From Oscheius sp. JU75 (Eukaryota > Nematoda > Chromadorea > Rhabditida > Rhabditidae), in assembly GCA_037178855.1 (NCBI GenBank), contig JASJZC010000006.1, positions 4,526,001 through 4,590,000 on the forward strand: 64,000 nt of DNA, in the 5' to 3' direction. A model generated the notes under the pieces. That model was not told where the DNA came from. It did no database searches and saw only the letters and a list, made by a program, of their open reading frames with translations. Below, piece after piece: positions 43,892 through 56,601 of this stretch (position 1 is the stretch's first letter; every line of letters begins with the position of its first letter). The translations under genes were made by a program, and so were the position numbers.

Positions 43892-46800
43892 TCACCATTT
43901 GGAAGGAGGAAGAGGCGGAGGGGGAGGTGGTGAAAGTAGAAGGTTTTGGCCAGGAGGCTTGGGATTCTCATTGAAGGGAAGAGCAGCTACAGGAGGAGCT
44001 TTAGGAGGAGGACCACCTCGGAAGTTTGAGAAGCTGCCTCTACTGGGAGGAGGATGTCCTCTCTGATGACCACCACCACGAGGAGGACCATTCCAGGGAC
44101 CTGGAGACTGATGATGTGATCCTCTGTCGTAGTAGGGATGAGATCGGTTGGCATTTGGAGGCATGTGAGGTTGCGGAACCCCGTTTCTCTGAGGAGGGGG
44201 AGGCCCCGACATTCCACCTCGGCCACGGAATGAAGGAGGTCCATTAGGGGGACTATCTGAAGAAAGCTATACTGAGAACTGAACTGAACACTTACTAAAG
44301 TTGGGAGGAGGACCTCTCGAAGGATGTTGATGCCCAGTTGGCTGTCCTCTTCCTCTGAAAGGCGGAGGCTGTGCGCGACTTCTGAAAACCGATATTACAT
44401 TCAAGAAAAAAAAAATTATATACCTATGAGATAAGTTATTGTTCGGAGGAGGAGGTCCTCTCGTAGTATTTTGGTGATTTTGATACCCATATCCTTCCTC
44501 AAAATGAGGTTCATACTGGTTATTGAACTGATTCGGAGGCGGAAGATTAGTTCTTCCATTGACTGGAGGCCAGTGGTTCCTTGGGGGAGGAGGATTGGCA
44601 GGAGGACCACGATTGAAGAACTGTTGAGGAAGAGGGGGTGCTGGGGTATTTTTCTGTTGGTTCCACGGAGTCTGGTCAAAGCCATTCGAGTCATTTGGAT
44701 GCTCGTCGGTTACAATATCCATGTCTGACGAACTTTCCACAGGAGGAGGTGGCTTAGAAGCATTCTGAAGCTGTATGATAAACACGAAAGAAAGAAAACT
44801 TACAGAAGAGTTTGGTGGAATGTTGTCCTTGTACATCGTAACAGGAACTGTATTTACTGTCTTCTTCGGTACGAGTATTTCAGGTGTCTTTTCCTTGACA
44901 GGAATAGGTTCCGAGTCTTCGTCAGAACTCGGAGCGTCATCCGGGACAATCTCATTGCCCTCCTCATCGTAGTCTACATTCAGAGCTCTTCTCTGTTTGG
45001 CCACTTTCACGGAACCAGTAGAACTGAAAGTCTTTATTATTAAAGCGCAATGGTGTCCGTCCGTGCGTCATCACGAGAAAAAGGCTGGCAAGTTATGGCA
45101 TTTCAAAAACTAAGTTGACAAGTCAGCTTTTGGGGAAACTTGGTAACTTAGACTATTTGAGAGACGGCGCAACCGCCTGTTGTCAAGGCTAGGCCTGCCA
45201 AGACTAAGGGACGGCTAGTTCTATTACTTGAACTGAAATTGGAACTCACTGCTGATAGGCGTAGCCTTGGATCTTCGAGTAGATGCCGCCCTTACTGGGC
45301 TTCTGTTTCATTCGAACGGTCATGAGCCCACGGCTAGCAGCCAAATCCTCTTCCGAATCACTGCTGCTCTCCTCGTCTGACGCTTTCATATGCTCTGTGC
45401 GGACAATCTTCTCAGCGTCCTTGAGCGGGATGCCTCGGTTTTTTGATACCTGATGGATTCGCTCCCTAAAACCGCAAAGTTAATATCAGATTTGGAAGAG
45501 AGACGTACTGTAGAACAGGAAGAGAGCAGTTTCTGTTCAACTTCTTCAGTTTCGTACTGGTTGTCTCTCTCCTCTTTCTTTCTTTTTCTTCTTCTCTCTC
45601 AATGGCTCTCTTCCTTCTCCTTTCCTCCCGTTCCATGACTTCCAGTTCTTCCAGTGTAGGAGCCGGACAAACCGGTAATCGAGCTCCAGGAACCACTCGT
45701 TTGACCAAGCCGGCTCCTGGTCGAACTCCTGGACGAACACCAGGTCTGACACCGGCTCTGGGAGCTGAAGGAGGTGGAGTAGGTGTCCTCGGAACATTGT
45801 CGTCCTCATCCGGCTTGGCTCTGCCCAATCCAGGACCTGTTCCTCGGTTCTGCATTGCAAGAACAGTTCCCGCCGGAAGAGCGACAATGGGAACAGTTGC
45901 ACCACTTCCAGGTTCTTTGGGTTTGAAATTCGAGGTAGATGTGGCCATGTTAAAGAAGTCAATTGAGCTATTTTGAGCGATGCCGGATCCTCCAAGACTG
46001 GGGGCAAGTCCTCGGAATCCAGCTGATCCATGGAGCTCGAATGGTTTCGGAGGAGGCTGGAACATTGGCGGAGGGATACACATGTTCGGCGGAAGCACCC
46101 CAGGCTGGAAGAGAGCTGGCGGTCCCCCAGGCATCTTTGGATAGTGAGGCATTCCCATCGGAGGAGGCGGCACTCCAAACTGTCCAGATGGAGGAGGATG
46201 TAATCCAATGGTTGGGATTCCACGCAGTACGAGATCCTCCTCGTCAGGTGGAGAATCCTCTCCTACAGTAGCCTCGACTGAATTTGTTTCCGAAGCATCT
46301 TGAGGAAGAAAACCGAGCACTTGAATTGCGCCAGGCTAAAATGAAAGTTAAGAAAGGCAAAGGTATGAGGCTCTTACTCTTGCGAGATTGAACGCCGGGG
46401 GAGGAATGTTCATCAGTTCGGATCGAGCGTTTGGAGCCACCGGTAGGGGAATCTGGGGGATTAGAGAACTGAACGTAGCTGGTAGTGGTGGTGCCTGTGG
46501 AGGCGGTGGAAGGAATGAATTCGGAGGCTGAGGAGGAGGAGCCAGACCGAAGTTCGAATTGGAGTTTTCGGATGGAGAAGATGAGGCAAAGATCGGGGGA
46601 ACAGGTGGCAGAGGCGGAGGAGCAAGCTGGGCCAATACATTACCCATTCCCACAAAAGAAGTAGGATGATCCATATCAAAGTCGGAAGGAGACATGGGTC
46701 GAGAGTTGTCGCCTGCCTCGTTTCTGAAAACGACTGTATGCTCTCGAAATTACAGGATATACCCAGCAGTCGAATCATTCTCCTGTGCCTCCTCGTCTTC

Positions 46801-49800
46801 AGGCTCATTCGGCTGATCCGGAGCGTATTCGTCTTGAGCTGTGACGACAGGTTGAGCTGCGGCCAGACTCCTGAACGTACTCTTCAGAGCAAGTCTTTGT
46901 TCTCACTTACGCTTTCTCCAGTTCTCTCTTTCGTTTCTTCTCATCAATCTTGATTTTGACAGCGACTTTGATAATATCCTTCTCGCTCTCAGTCAGTGTC
47001 GGGTCTTGGAAGACCTCGTGAAGCACTCGTGAAATCATCTCTGGAACAATTGTTCCTTCCAAACAAAGATAGAGTCTCACTTGGATTGTCCATGCTGTTG
47101 ATGTATTGCAGAATATCCGCCAAAGTACTGAGATCCTCTGGATTCTTCGGAGCGGTAGGAGCCTTGGATTTTAACGCCTCGAAGAACTTGGGGTCGATAA
47201 GGAAATCTCCGGCAGGTTCAGCTTCAGTCGTTCGACTGGCCAAGGATGATTTAGTCTCTTCAGACAGACCAGATACTGCCTTATGAGAGTCAACCGCAGA
47301 AACAGCCGAAGTAGATGGCTCTTGGGTGTCGAGCTCGGACGCTCTGAAAGTTTCCGATTAGAAACAAAGGTAAAGAACTAACTGCTTTGAAGTATCTTCT
47401 TCCTTCTCTTCTTCCAGAGCATTGATCGGACCGTGGCGACTCCTGACAGCCACGAAAAGAATCATCTCTCCATGGACTTCTGGGATTCCGGGTCCTTTCC
47501 AAGGCAACAGAACAGCCGGAGCTTCTTCATTCGGTCGAATAGGAATGAGATAAGCTTCCTTGATCCTGGGATGATTGACAAAGTTGAGAGCCTCGTAGCG
47601 CTCCTTCGAGACCATGTCTTGGTAGAACGTGTTGAACTTTCTCTCTCGCTCCATGTCTACTGAACTTGTTTTGAACCATTGAAATGTTCCAAGAACCTAC
47701 ATGGTTTCTCGACGACGAGAGTGATGACATCCCACTGTTCGCTCTTCCTCAGTCCTCCTAAATACTCAAACACAATGAGTTCCTTGATTCGACCCTTGAC
47801 GTAGAGGTTGGCAGACAGATCGGCATTATCTCTCATATCGAAGGCTGCTGCATTCGAGATCGCTGGAAAGAGAACTTTGGTTTGGAGAAAACTCAATCAC
47901 AAACCTCTGAGAGAAGTGACAAAGGTGATAGTTCCCATATGAAGATTCCCTCTCCAGACTTCGTCATCAGCTACCCAGGTTCTCCAACTTTCGTCTGTCT
48001 TCTTCTCGTACCTCGACTTCTTTGAAAGTTTGGGAGGAGCAGCACTCCAGACCGGAGGAGTCGAGGAGACATCTTCCCCGCCAGCATAATCATCATCGTC
48101 AGCATATCCAGGACTCATGTTTCCGTTTCCGACAGTATCTTTCGGGTTGAGAGGAGACCTCGACCTGCTCCGATCTCTTCTTGGTCTACGTCTATCAACT
48201 TCCAATCTCTTCACTTCTGTTCTTTTGCTCTCTTTCCGATCATTGTAGGTCAGCAGTTTCTGAAACATTAGTTGAAACGGTAACTGAGATATTGTTCACC
48301 TCCTTCCTGAGCCTTTCTTCTTCCTTGAACCTTTCCCTATCCTCCATATCTTTCTTCTCTCTATCCGCCTTCGCTTTGGCCTTTCCTGCGCAAATCGAAC
48401 AATTTGCATCATAAAAGTGCGAATTGTGCTGGCTGGTCGTATCCACGTTCCCATCGCCAAGAAGAGCATCCAGGGCAGAGACTGCCTGCTTGGGTTTCTT
48501 CGGAATGCGTCCCATCTTGACCGGAGGTGCTGCAGTAATGTGTTTCGAGATCTCTTGATTGGCTGCAAGGGTTTCGGGAGTCACAGCGGGCAGTTTGAGA
48601 GGTTTCGTCGGAGCAGTAGAGTCTGAACATTTTGATTGTTACTCTATGAGGAAAGAGCTTGCCGATCTCTTCATTGTCATGGAGAGAAACATTGTTGTTT
48701 CTGCAGAAATCTGCCAGTTCATCCGGCTCGATACTGCACAGTTTGACAACAGAAATGACTCCAGTATTGACTTTGGAAGCAAAGTTCTGAACATTTTGCA
48801 TGACAAAATAAAGAGGACTTACCCTGAATTGGATGAAGAGTAGTCGGAGATTGTCGGAGAAGTGCTTGTACTTGGGATGGTGACAATCCTTGCAGAGACG
48901 GAACAGCTCCTTTTCAATGTCAGCTCCCTTCATCTTACACTCGGACATTAATTTCTTTTCGATCAGTCGACCACTAAACTTATATTTCAGAAGAACCAAT
49001 AAACAAAATACCTAGTAAAGAGTTCCTGTCCGAGCTTAGCACGAAGGTTCTGACGCAGAATATCACTTTCCTTGGACATGAACTTTGAAGCCTTCTTGTT
49101 CGAATTTGCCTTGGCCTCTTTCTCCTTCTTCTCCAACTCTTCCGCCTTTTCTGACATACAAAGTGGGATGAAGGAAGACGCCTGTCGAATGTACTGAGCC
49201 AGTTGGTCCAAGGTTGGGGCTTCCAGATCTCTTCGTATGATATTGTTTGTTCCAAGCATTGGCACTTTCATGTTGCTGTCGTAGCAGCTCTTCTAAATCA
49301 ATTTCTATATCATACGATTACGAGAACTTTACCGCCTTGACCTTCTCGACGAACTCCTCGATACACTGTATACTACAGTACTGAGACTCTGTTCCCAGTT
49401 GAGAGTACCACTGATCGACACACATATGCAATTCTCGAAGACAATTGACACATTTGCGAAGGGCTGTCTTTGATCTCTTTCGGACATCGTTATCTTTTTC
49501 GTTACTGGCAGGAGAAGGAGATCTTGGAGCCGGGGTAGAATACTCGTGTCTGTCTGCTGTAACAATGGATGTTGAAGGACTGGAGATAGTGACTTACTCT
49601 CATCTGGGGAAGATGCCAACAGATGACGCTCTTTTCTGGGAGCTGGGACAGGAGAAAGTGATTCAGACTGGATACGGGCTCGTTTTGATGGAGGCGACTT
49701 CCTGGATCTTTCAGGCAACCGTCTTCGTTCTGGTTCTGAAGACTTGTGTGAACAAAAAAGAAATGATGGTAGACTCACTCCAAGCCAGAGCTGCATCAAT

Positions 49801-51124
49801 AGTGTCCTGTGTGAGAGAGCTGATCTGTAGGACGACTTTCTTCAATCCGAAATGAGCGGCAATTCTGTCAGCATCCCATCCAGTTATGTCAACAGTATTG
49901 CCTACAGGCTCTTTCTCCTTCTTCGTCCTCTTTTCTTCTGCCTCTTTTGCCGCTTGCTCCTAAAACTCAGGGCATGTTTCTGAAAAAGAAAGAACACAAA
50001 CCTCAACCAGCCGTTTCTCCTCCTTCTTCAGCTCCTTGGCTTCTTTCGCCTTTCTCTTCCTCTCTTTCCTCTCTTCCTTTGTCTCTTCTCTCGCCTTCGG
50101 CTGTTCACTCGACTCTGCCTTAGCCAATACTGGAGTCGCTGATTTCTCTCGACTGATAGATCTCTCGCTGGGACCAGGGACATCGATAGAGCCACCTCTG
50201 ATCTCAGAGACCCCTCTCGAAAGAGGCAGTCTCTTCTTCTCGGGACTCAAGGATCCTGCAACAAAAGATGATGAGGAAACAGGGAAGAGTCCTCACGTTC
50301 AACAGATGCCTGGGACTTGGGAGTACTGGCAATAGACTCCTCGTCAAAAACTGGGCGCATTTTGCTGCTCCTTTTCTCCTTCTGCTTAGATAGAACATCG
50401 AACATTTTCATGGCAGATGCTTGAATTTTGGCAAGATCGTGAGAGTCGATAGCCGAAAATGCCTCTGCTTCGCTGATCACTCTGGAAAAAAACCAAGATT
50501 GATAGTCTAGTCAATGAATTCACTTAAATCTCGGGTAGCATCTAGCCCAACCAGATCCAACCGGCTCCGAATAGAGGTTATCCATTGCCATTGTAGAAGT
50601 AGGAGCACCAATCATATTCGGCTTCACGACACGCTTTCTTGCTCGGGTAGTCTTCTGACGACCAGACCTACAAATCAAAGAGTCTCTTGAACACGGTAGA
50701 AGTATTCTATTATAAAAAAAGCGACGCTTACCGTTTTAACGACATAGGAGGAGTTTGCGCTTCTGTAGCAAGCGTGTCTAATACTGGAACTTTGCTAAAC
50801 TACTTGTTTCTTGAAAGTTGCAAACTTTTGTTACCTTGGTATAGTAGACTCCCCCTGTACTGTCTCGTTGTCTGAAACGGAAGTTTTTGTACTTCCATTT
50901 GTTTGGATCAAAGGAACACTGAAATGGTATGAGTACAGACTACCTAAAGAGGTATACCTCTCGGGTTCAGTAATGTTCTTTGGCAGCTTCAATGGTCCTT
51001 GCTCTGACAACTTGGGTGGTTCTGGTTCCGAGACTGGAACAGGCTGGACAATGGGTTCATCGTCCTAAAGAGATCTGTTCTATTCAGCTCTGACTCTCAC
51101 CTCTAGATATTCGTCCTCCTCCAT
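43892..51124 (-). CDS. DIDO1/PHF3-like transcription regulator (TFIIS central domain plus SPOC)
   Basis: Long gene of about 25 exons. It starts MEEDEYLE one base after an ATTACAG acceptor. Features in order: acidic and charged N-terminus with basic clusters; long Lys/Glu-rich helix (REETKEERKERKRKAKEAKE, near 50.1 kb); a zinc-binding-like CVNCLRELHMCVDQW...YCSIQC (about 49.4 kb); a TFIIS central domain (DIEKELFRLCKDCHHPKYKH, then FASKVNTGVISVVKLCSIEP, about 48.8-49.0 kb); a CxxC-containing linker; a SPOC domain (VWRGNLHMGTITFVTSLR at about 47.9 kb, to LLPWKGPGIPEVHGEMILF at 47.5 kb); then a long Pro/Gly-rich tail ending PPLPPSKW. PHF3 and DIDO1 use SPOC to read phosphorylated RNA polymerase II tails. 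The PHD finger found in the vertebrate proteins was not seen. Some internal joins are approximate. Confidence 0.8.
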
Positions 51125-51787
51125 CCTGTAATTTATTCGAAAAGTGCAAAAAATTTCTCAATCATCCAATACGGATCCAGTAGTCTTCCTGAAAAAAGAA
51201 AGTCTTAAAGATTGTGAAAGAGACAGTTCGGAAGTGACTCTCTAATAGGGAACGGAAAAGGAGAAATTCACTTTTTTTGAAAAAGAGTTCAGATCACCAA
51301 TTAACGGCCGACACCGAGGCCCGCCTTCCAGGCTAAACAGCGCGACGTACGATCGTTTAAATGGGTAAGCTACCTATTTCTTTTGTTATCATAACCTCAC
51401 TTTTTATAAGGTTGGAAATCGATTAAAAGTTTAGTCTCTCAATCGATTTTTTATTTTGGAGAATATTGTTACTTCTGTTGTCAGGCCCTATTCAAGGGGT
51501 AGATCTGGTCATTTTTCACCATACTGCTTTGGTAAAGAACTGGAGAACACGGGAACGCCCATACGAGAAAAAGGACCCTGAAAATCAGTCCCAACACTTT
51601 GCGCGCCTGTTCGAATCCGGGATACGGTAGAAGTCTTCCCCTCCTCCCGAAACTTCCTCGTTTCTAACTTTTTTTTGCCATTTCTTCTTCCCTTTTTTGC
51701 ACGATAATTCCAAAGAAGCATTGCAAAAACATAGTTTTTAGAGCTCATAATACTCAACTTCTCAACAGCCGTTTCCCCTTTTCAGAC

Positions 51788-53520
51788 ATGGAAGTCTCAC
51801 AAGGAGAGCCGGCCAACATAGCGGCTACCTCGGAATCGGCTGTCGAGCTGAAAAATAAGGGTAATATCTGCTTTAAAAGTAAGTCATTTGTCTTCCAACA
51901 ATATCGTGACCTTAGACGGTTCTTATGATGACGCCGCCGAGTATTATTCGTTAGCCATTGAGAAAGAGCCCTCGGCCATTTTGTTCGGAAATAGGAGTCA
52001 ATGTTACCTTAAGAAAGAACTTTACGGACTGGCACTCTCTGATGCGGCTGAAGCAATTGGCCTGGACAACACTTACGTCAAGGTTTAAGTTCATTCTTCT
52101 TGAAATATTGTTGTTTCAGGCCTTTTTCCGTCGAGCGAGTGCCTACATGGCCCTTGGAAAGTTCCAGAAAGCTCTGCGTGATTACGAGGCTGTCTGCAAA
52201 TCTCATCCGAACGATAAAGATTCGGTCAGGCTCCGGGACGAGTGCCGAAAGCATGTTCGTCGAATCGCCTTCGAGAAAGCCATCTCCGTTGATCACAACA
52301 AGCAGCTGATCACCGAGAGAATTATTCTCGACAATATGAGTTTGTAGCATTTGTTTATTCTCGTACAATATCACTTTTAGTGGTCGAAGAGAGCTACGAC
52401 GGGCCGCGGCTCGACGGACCGATCACAGTCGATTTCATGAGAGAACTCATTCACACTTTCAAAGCCCAGAAGAAGCTCCATATTAGATATGCCTTCGCCA
52501 TGATGCTCGACTTCTATGCCTATATGCAGAAACAGCCGAACATGGTCGAAATCGAGGTCGAAGGAGATCAGGAATTCACAGTTTGCGGAGACGTTCACGG
52601 ACAGTTCTACGACCTCTGCAATATATTCGAACTGCGTGGAATGCCCTGCGAGACGAATCCGTTCCTTTTCAACGGGGATTTCGTCGATCGAGGCTCGTTC
52701 AGTGTCGAGACCATTTTCACGCTGATCGGATTCAAACTTCTCTATCCCGACTACTTCTTCCTGGCGCGAGGAAATCATGAGAGTAGTGTCATGAACTCAG
52801 TACGCTCTTCTTCCAACAAATTCCTATGAAAAGGTTTAGATGTACGGCTTCGAAGGAGAAGTGAAGGCGAAATACAATTCATTGATGGGTGAATTTTTCA
52901 CTGAAATTTTCTGTTATCTCCCTCTTTGCCATCTTATCAACAAAAAAGTTTTTGTGAGTTCACTTTCCCCTTCCACATACAAATATTCGATTTTAGGTCT
53001 GCCACGGAGGCCTCTTTGCCAATGACAATGTCACTCTCGCCGACATTCAGAAAGTGGATCGCGTTCGCCAGCCACCGGACCAAGGAATTATGTGCGATCT
53101 GCTCTGGTCCGATCCCATGGATCAATGGGGTCGATCTCCGTCGAAACGAGGCGTAGGAATTCAATTCGGACCCGATATTACCGCCAGCTGGTGTCTGGAG
53201 AACGGAGTCGACTATGTCATTCGGTACTATTTCTTTTAGCCTGTCTTATACGCTTTTTTTCAGAAGTCACGAGGTCAAACCCGAGGGTTTCGAGGAACAA
53301 GCTGGCGGCAAATGTTTCACGCTATTCTCTGCTCCCAATTATTGTGATTCCGTCGGAAATCAGGGCGCCTATGCCATCATTTCTGCTAAAAAACTCAAGG
53401 TTTGTCCCCCTCTGCTCTCTTTCAAAAAGCCCATTCCAGCCGACGTTCACGTCCTTCTCGGCCGTCGACCACCCCCCGGTGCCTGCTATGAGATACGCAA
53501 GTGGTCTTTTTGGACTTTAA
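51788..53520 (+). CDS. PPP5C: Serine/threonine protein phosphatase 5
   Basis: Eight exons (51788-51878, 51916-52082, 52120-52339, 52381-52799, 52840-52953, 52997-53223, 53264-53399, 53440-53520) give 484 residues (human about 499). Three N-terminal TPR repeats (residues about 18-125, for example [20 protein letters not shown]) bind Hsp90 and auto-inhibit the enzyme. The PPP catalytic domain has all metal and catalytic motifs: GDVHGQ, GDFVDRG, RGNHES, HGG and SAPNYCD, plus the PP5-specific [10 protein letters not shown] and a C-terminal helix ending [10 protein letters not shown]. It dephosphorylates Hsp90/Cdc37 clients and steroid-receptor complexes. A TTTTCAG acceptor ends 2 bases before the ATG. 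Convergent with the next gene; 154 bp separate the stops. Confidence 0.95.
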
Positions 53521-53674
53521 ATTTGTTACTTGATGAAATTCTATAAAGTTTTTTACAACGTTTATACCGACAATAAATACAGCACAACAAATGGCAAGAA
53601 TTATACAAAATTCCTGAGTGAGCAACTTCACTTTCCCCGTTTTCTTCTCGCTCTCTCTCCCCTTATTTGATTAT

Positions 53675-54984
53675 CTATCCGAAAAAGGACGAAATGAGTC
53701 CTGCAGCCCCGGATTCTTCTCGAGCAGCCGGCTGAGCATTGCTTCTGACAAGTGCATTCAGTATTTCTAAAAAGATTGATTACATCATCCAACAAGTAAT
53801 CTTACTATCAATGTTCTGAGCATCTCCTGCTCCACCCGTGTAGGAACCTGGACTCAACAGAGCTCTCAGGGGAGCAACTGTAGTGGTAGTTGTCCTCGCT
53901 CCCATTCCGAACATCTCGAAGAAGTCAATCTTGCCCAATCGAGAGCTCGACGGAGTTTCTGTGGCTGTCGGAATTCCAAACATGCTCAGAAAAGAAGGTC
54001 GAGTTGTTGGAGCAGCTGTTGTGGGAAGGAAGGTGTCTGAATTACCATGTATTCTGTGTCAAACAGCTAAATACCAATGATTCCCATGAAGGAACGATCC
54101 CGTTCTCGGTCAGCTGGAACAGGAGCAGGATTGCCTCCTCCGAAGAGACCGAACAGATTGGCTTGTCTGGGTCTGGGTGTAGGAGGAGGAGGAAGAGCAT
54201 CGACTGGAGCAGAGTCGACAGACGAGCCAAGAAAAGTACTCATGAGACTTTGAATCATATTGGGACGAGGCGTTGTGGTGGTAGTCGTCGTGGTCGTGGT
54301 GGGAGTCTGGGCCATCAGGAAGCCACTGCCTAAATAACTTTGACTATTGTTTTGTTCAATCAGCAGTCTGATTTTGAGGATGCTTGGGATAGATTCTGTT
54401 CCTTGATTGAACTACCTTTTAACCGAGCGTCAAACACATTTGTTTTGGAGAACAGTTTGGCAGACATAAAGGGTACCCATGACTCAGCTGAATCTCTCTA
54501 TATTCTCAAAGAACCCATAGTTTACAGTCAAAACACATCTTTGCAAAACCGTCAAAAATGCGACGTAAATACCGTGACAGATCTAATCTCAGGGTCTAAA
54601 GAACTTCTCTTACCGTATTCCGAGATGAGTCTGGCCATATTCCGAATAGAACTGTCCTGATTGGATCCACTGGTGATAGAGTTGTCGGTCTCAAAGTTCC
54701 TCACACCGTGGAAACTCGGTCGGACGTCTCTCCCGTAGTCTCCTCCATTCCCGCCTCCCATAATGTTATTGCTCAATTCCATAATCTGAGCAGCGATTCC
54801 AGTCACTAAAGTTAAAAACTGACAGTATTCTACCATCCCCTCACCCGACCCAGACTCAAATTAACTGACGTTTTCTGATATTGTCTACTCCTTCTGCCAT
54901 CGTGGCCGGATCGACATTTGTGCCTGTTGGAGCTTGAGCTGTTACCAGTGGAATGAGTACAAGGAGGAGAGACAGATGCCACAT
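53675..54984 (-). CDS. Secreted Thr/Pro-rich protein of unknown function
   Basis: Five exons (54984-54870, 54805-54614, 54329-54075, 54036-53806, 53766-53675), all phase-1 joins, give 294 residues. A signal peptide (MWHLSLLLVLIPLVTAQ) is followed by a Gly/Asp-rich part, a run of ten Thr after MAQTP, and repeated short blocks in which Thr/Pro segments (TTTTTPRPN, PTTAAPTTRPS, TTTTTVAPL) alternate with hydrophobic Phe/Gly patches (NLFGLFGGG, FLSMFGIPT, FFEMFGMG). There are no cysteines in the mature part. Thr/Pro runs suggest mucin-type O-glycosylation, and the FG patches suggest self-assembly as in cuticle or matrix proteins. TTTGCAG abuts the ATG by 2 bases. Family not recognised. Confidence 0.7.
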
Positions 54985-56601
54985 GGCTGCAAACAGAAGA
55001 TATAGTAAGAGACTGGTTTGAAACAGGCAAACAGAGGAATGGTCAAACAAGGATATCGGGTCGAAAACAGCTTGTGGTCTGATCGGACAACAGGTATTCT
55101 TCCAAGTGAAAGATAGGGTCATTTGAATTCGAAGCTCTCTGATCTGACCGATAGAGGGACTAGAAAAGATAATTGGCAGCTATCGGAATCCCGACGCATG
55201 ACGCAATAAAGCCGCTCGACTCCGGTTCTTTCGTCGGCAGACCCGATCCAGCCCAATGATCGCCGTCTCTTTTGAACCAATGGCAGATGACCTTCAGAAG
55301 ACTACGACGTCAAAATGCAATGAGTCATAGGACAGAATGGAGGTCTGGGAGAGAGAGGGAAAGTGAGACGGTCGAGTTCGGATAATTTGGAGGATTTCCC
55401 TCTCGCGATCCCAGCGGGAGAGGGTCAGTCAAAACCCTTGCAGAAGGAGGGATGGCAAAGAGGAGAACAGCTGAGAGAGACTGCTTCGGGTCCGGTAATG
55501 GAGAACTGGAAGAAGAGAGAAAGCCGCGCCCGACTGGATGGCCAAGCAGCGTTGTGTTGGAGAGAGAAAAAGCCGTTCCGATCCATGAGATGAAGCCGAC
55601 ACATTGAAAAAGTCGTGTTTCACGAGATCTGCCACCCGACACTCGAGACGAAAAGATAGTCTTGGGATCCGGAGAGCCATTCCTTTCCAAAACAGAAAAC
55701 AATCAAAGTAAAAGAGAGCAGGATAAAAGCTGCGCGAGGCCAGCGGCAAGGCTGGTTATTGTGCCAATCGGACCGGTATCGGCAGAGAGTAACTGGAGTA
55801 GAACAAGGCTTATGGCTGTATACTCTCTGAGCCTTATTATCTTTCCGAAGTATCCTTTCCATAGGATCGCCTGTGTGACGACAATGGGAAATCCGATCTG
55901 AGAAAGAGACGGATCAGTTGTCCTTCTCTTTCTAATCACAGCTGGTGACTACAATCTCTAGTTTAATGCTGAACAAAGTGGCCAATAAATGTCAAGAAAG
56001 AGGCTATTAGATGCCGCCGTAATATACTCCAGATGCTCGGTCATAATTCCTAGACGACGTGCTAAATGTCTCCCTGATGACTCTGTCTGCTCTTCCTCAA
56101 GCAGCCAGTTTCTTGTGGAAGTTTCTTCAGTCTCTACCATTCTTTCTCTTTGAACTTGTCGTGATACTCTTGATTCTGACAGTGCGCCGATTCCTACCGG
56201 TTGTCGAGGCTTATCCTGTCTGGTTCGAGGTTAGACAAACTAACATAACCACAGGACAAAGTTTTGACAACGAGAGCTGTCAGGGAACACCTGCGGGCCC
56301 GAGATTAATAGCAGTCGCACCCAGCAAACGAATGTTGGCCCACACGTTTCTGATTGTTTAGTCTACATTAGCCCTTTTAGTGACATGGGTCTAGCTACAC
56401 CCAACTCCATTAATCTCACTCATGTGACAACCTCGTTCTGCACCCAATCTTTTCGCTTCCTTCCCTTCTTTTTCTCACATTTCAAAAGTTTCTATTTACT
56501 ATTAATCTAAAGTTTCAGTCAGAACGAAGGCGGAACGAGGTGTTTATTGTAAGCTGTCCGTTTATGCGTGTCCGAGGACAGCTGCCGCCCGATTGTTAGT
56601 C
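54985..56601. other. Intergenic; possible fragments of a membrane protein
   Basis: Minus-strand frames at about 55958-56140 (MVETEETSTRNWLLEEEQTE...) and 55703-55900 (IGFPIVVTQAILWKGYFGK...) read like consecutive exons of a small membrane protein, with a CTTTCTCAG acceptor between them, but the first frame stops before any usable donor. A plus-strand frame at 56059-56361 overlaps the first in antisense. I recognise no family and do not call a gene. Confidence 0.2.

Noticed and set aside
51600-51625. GTTCGAATC, resembling a tRNA B box
   Set aside because: The flanking bases do not form a T-arm stem and no acceptor, D or anticodon arms can be drawn.
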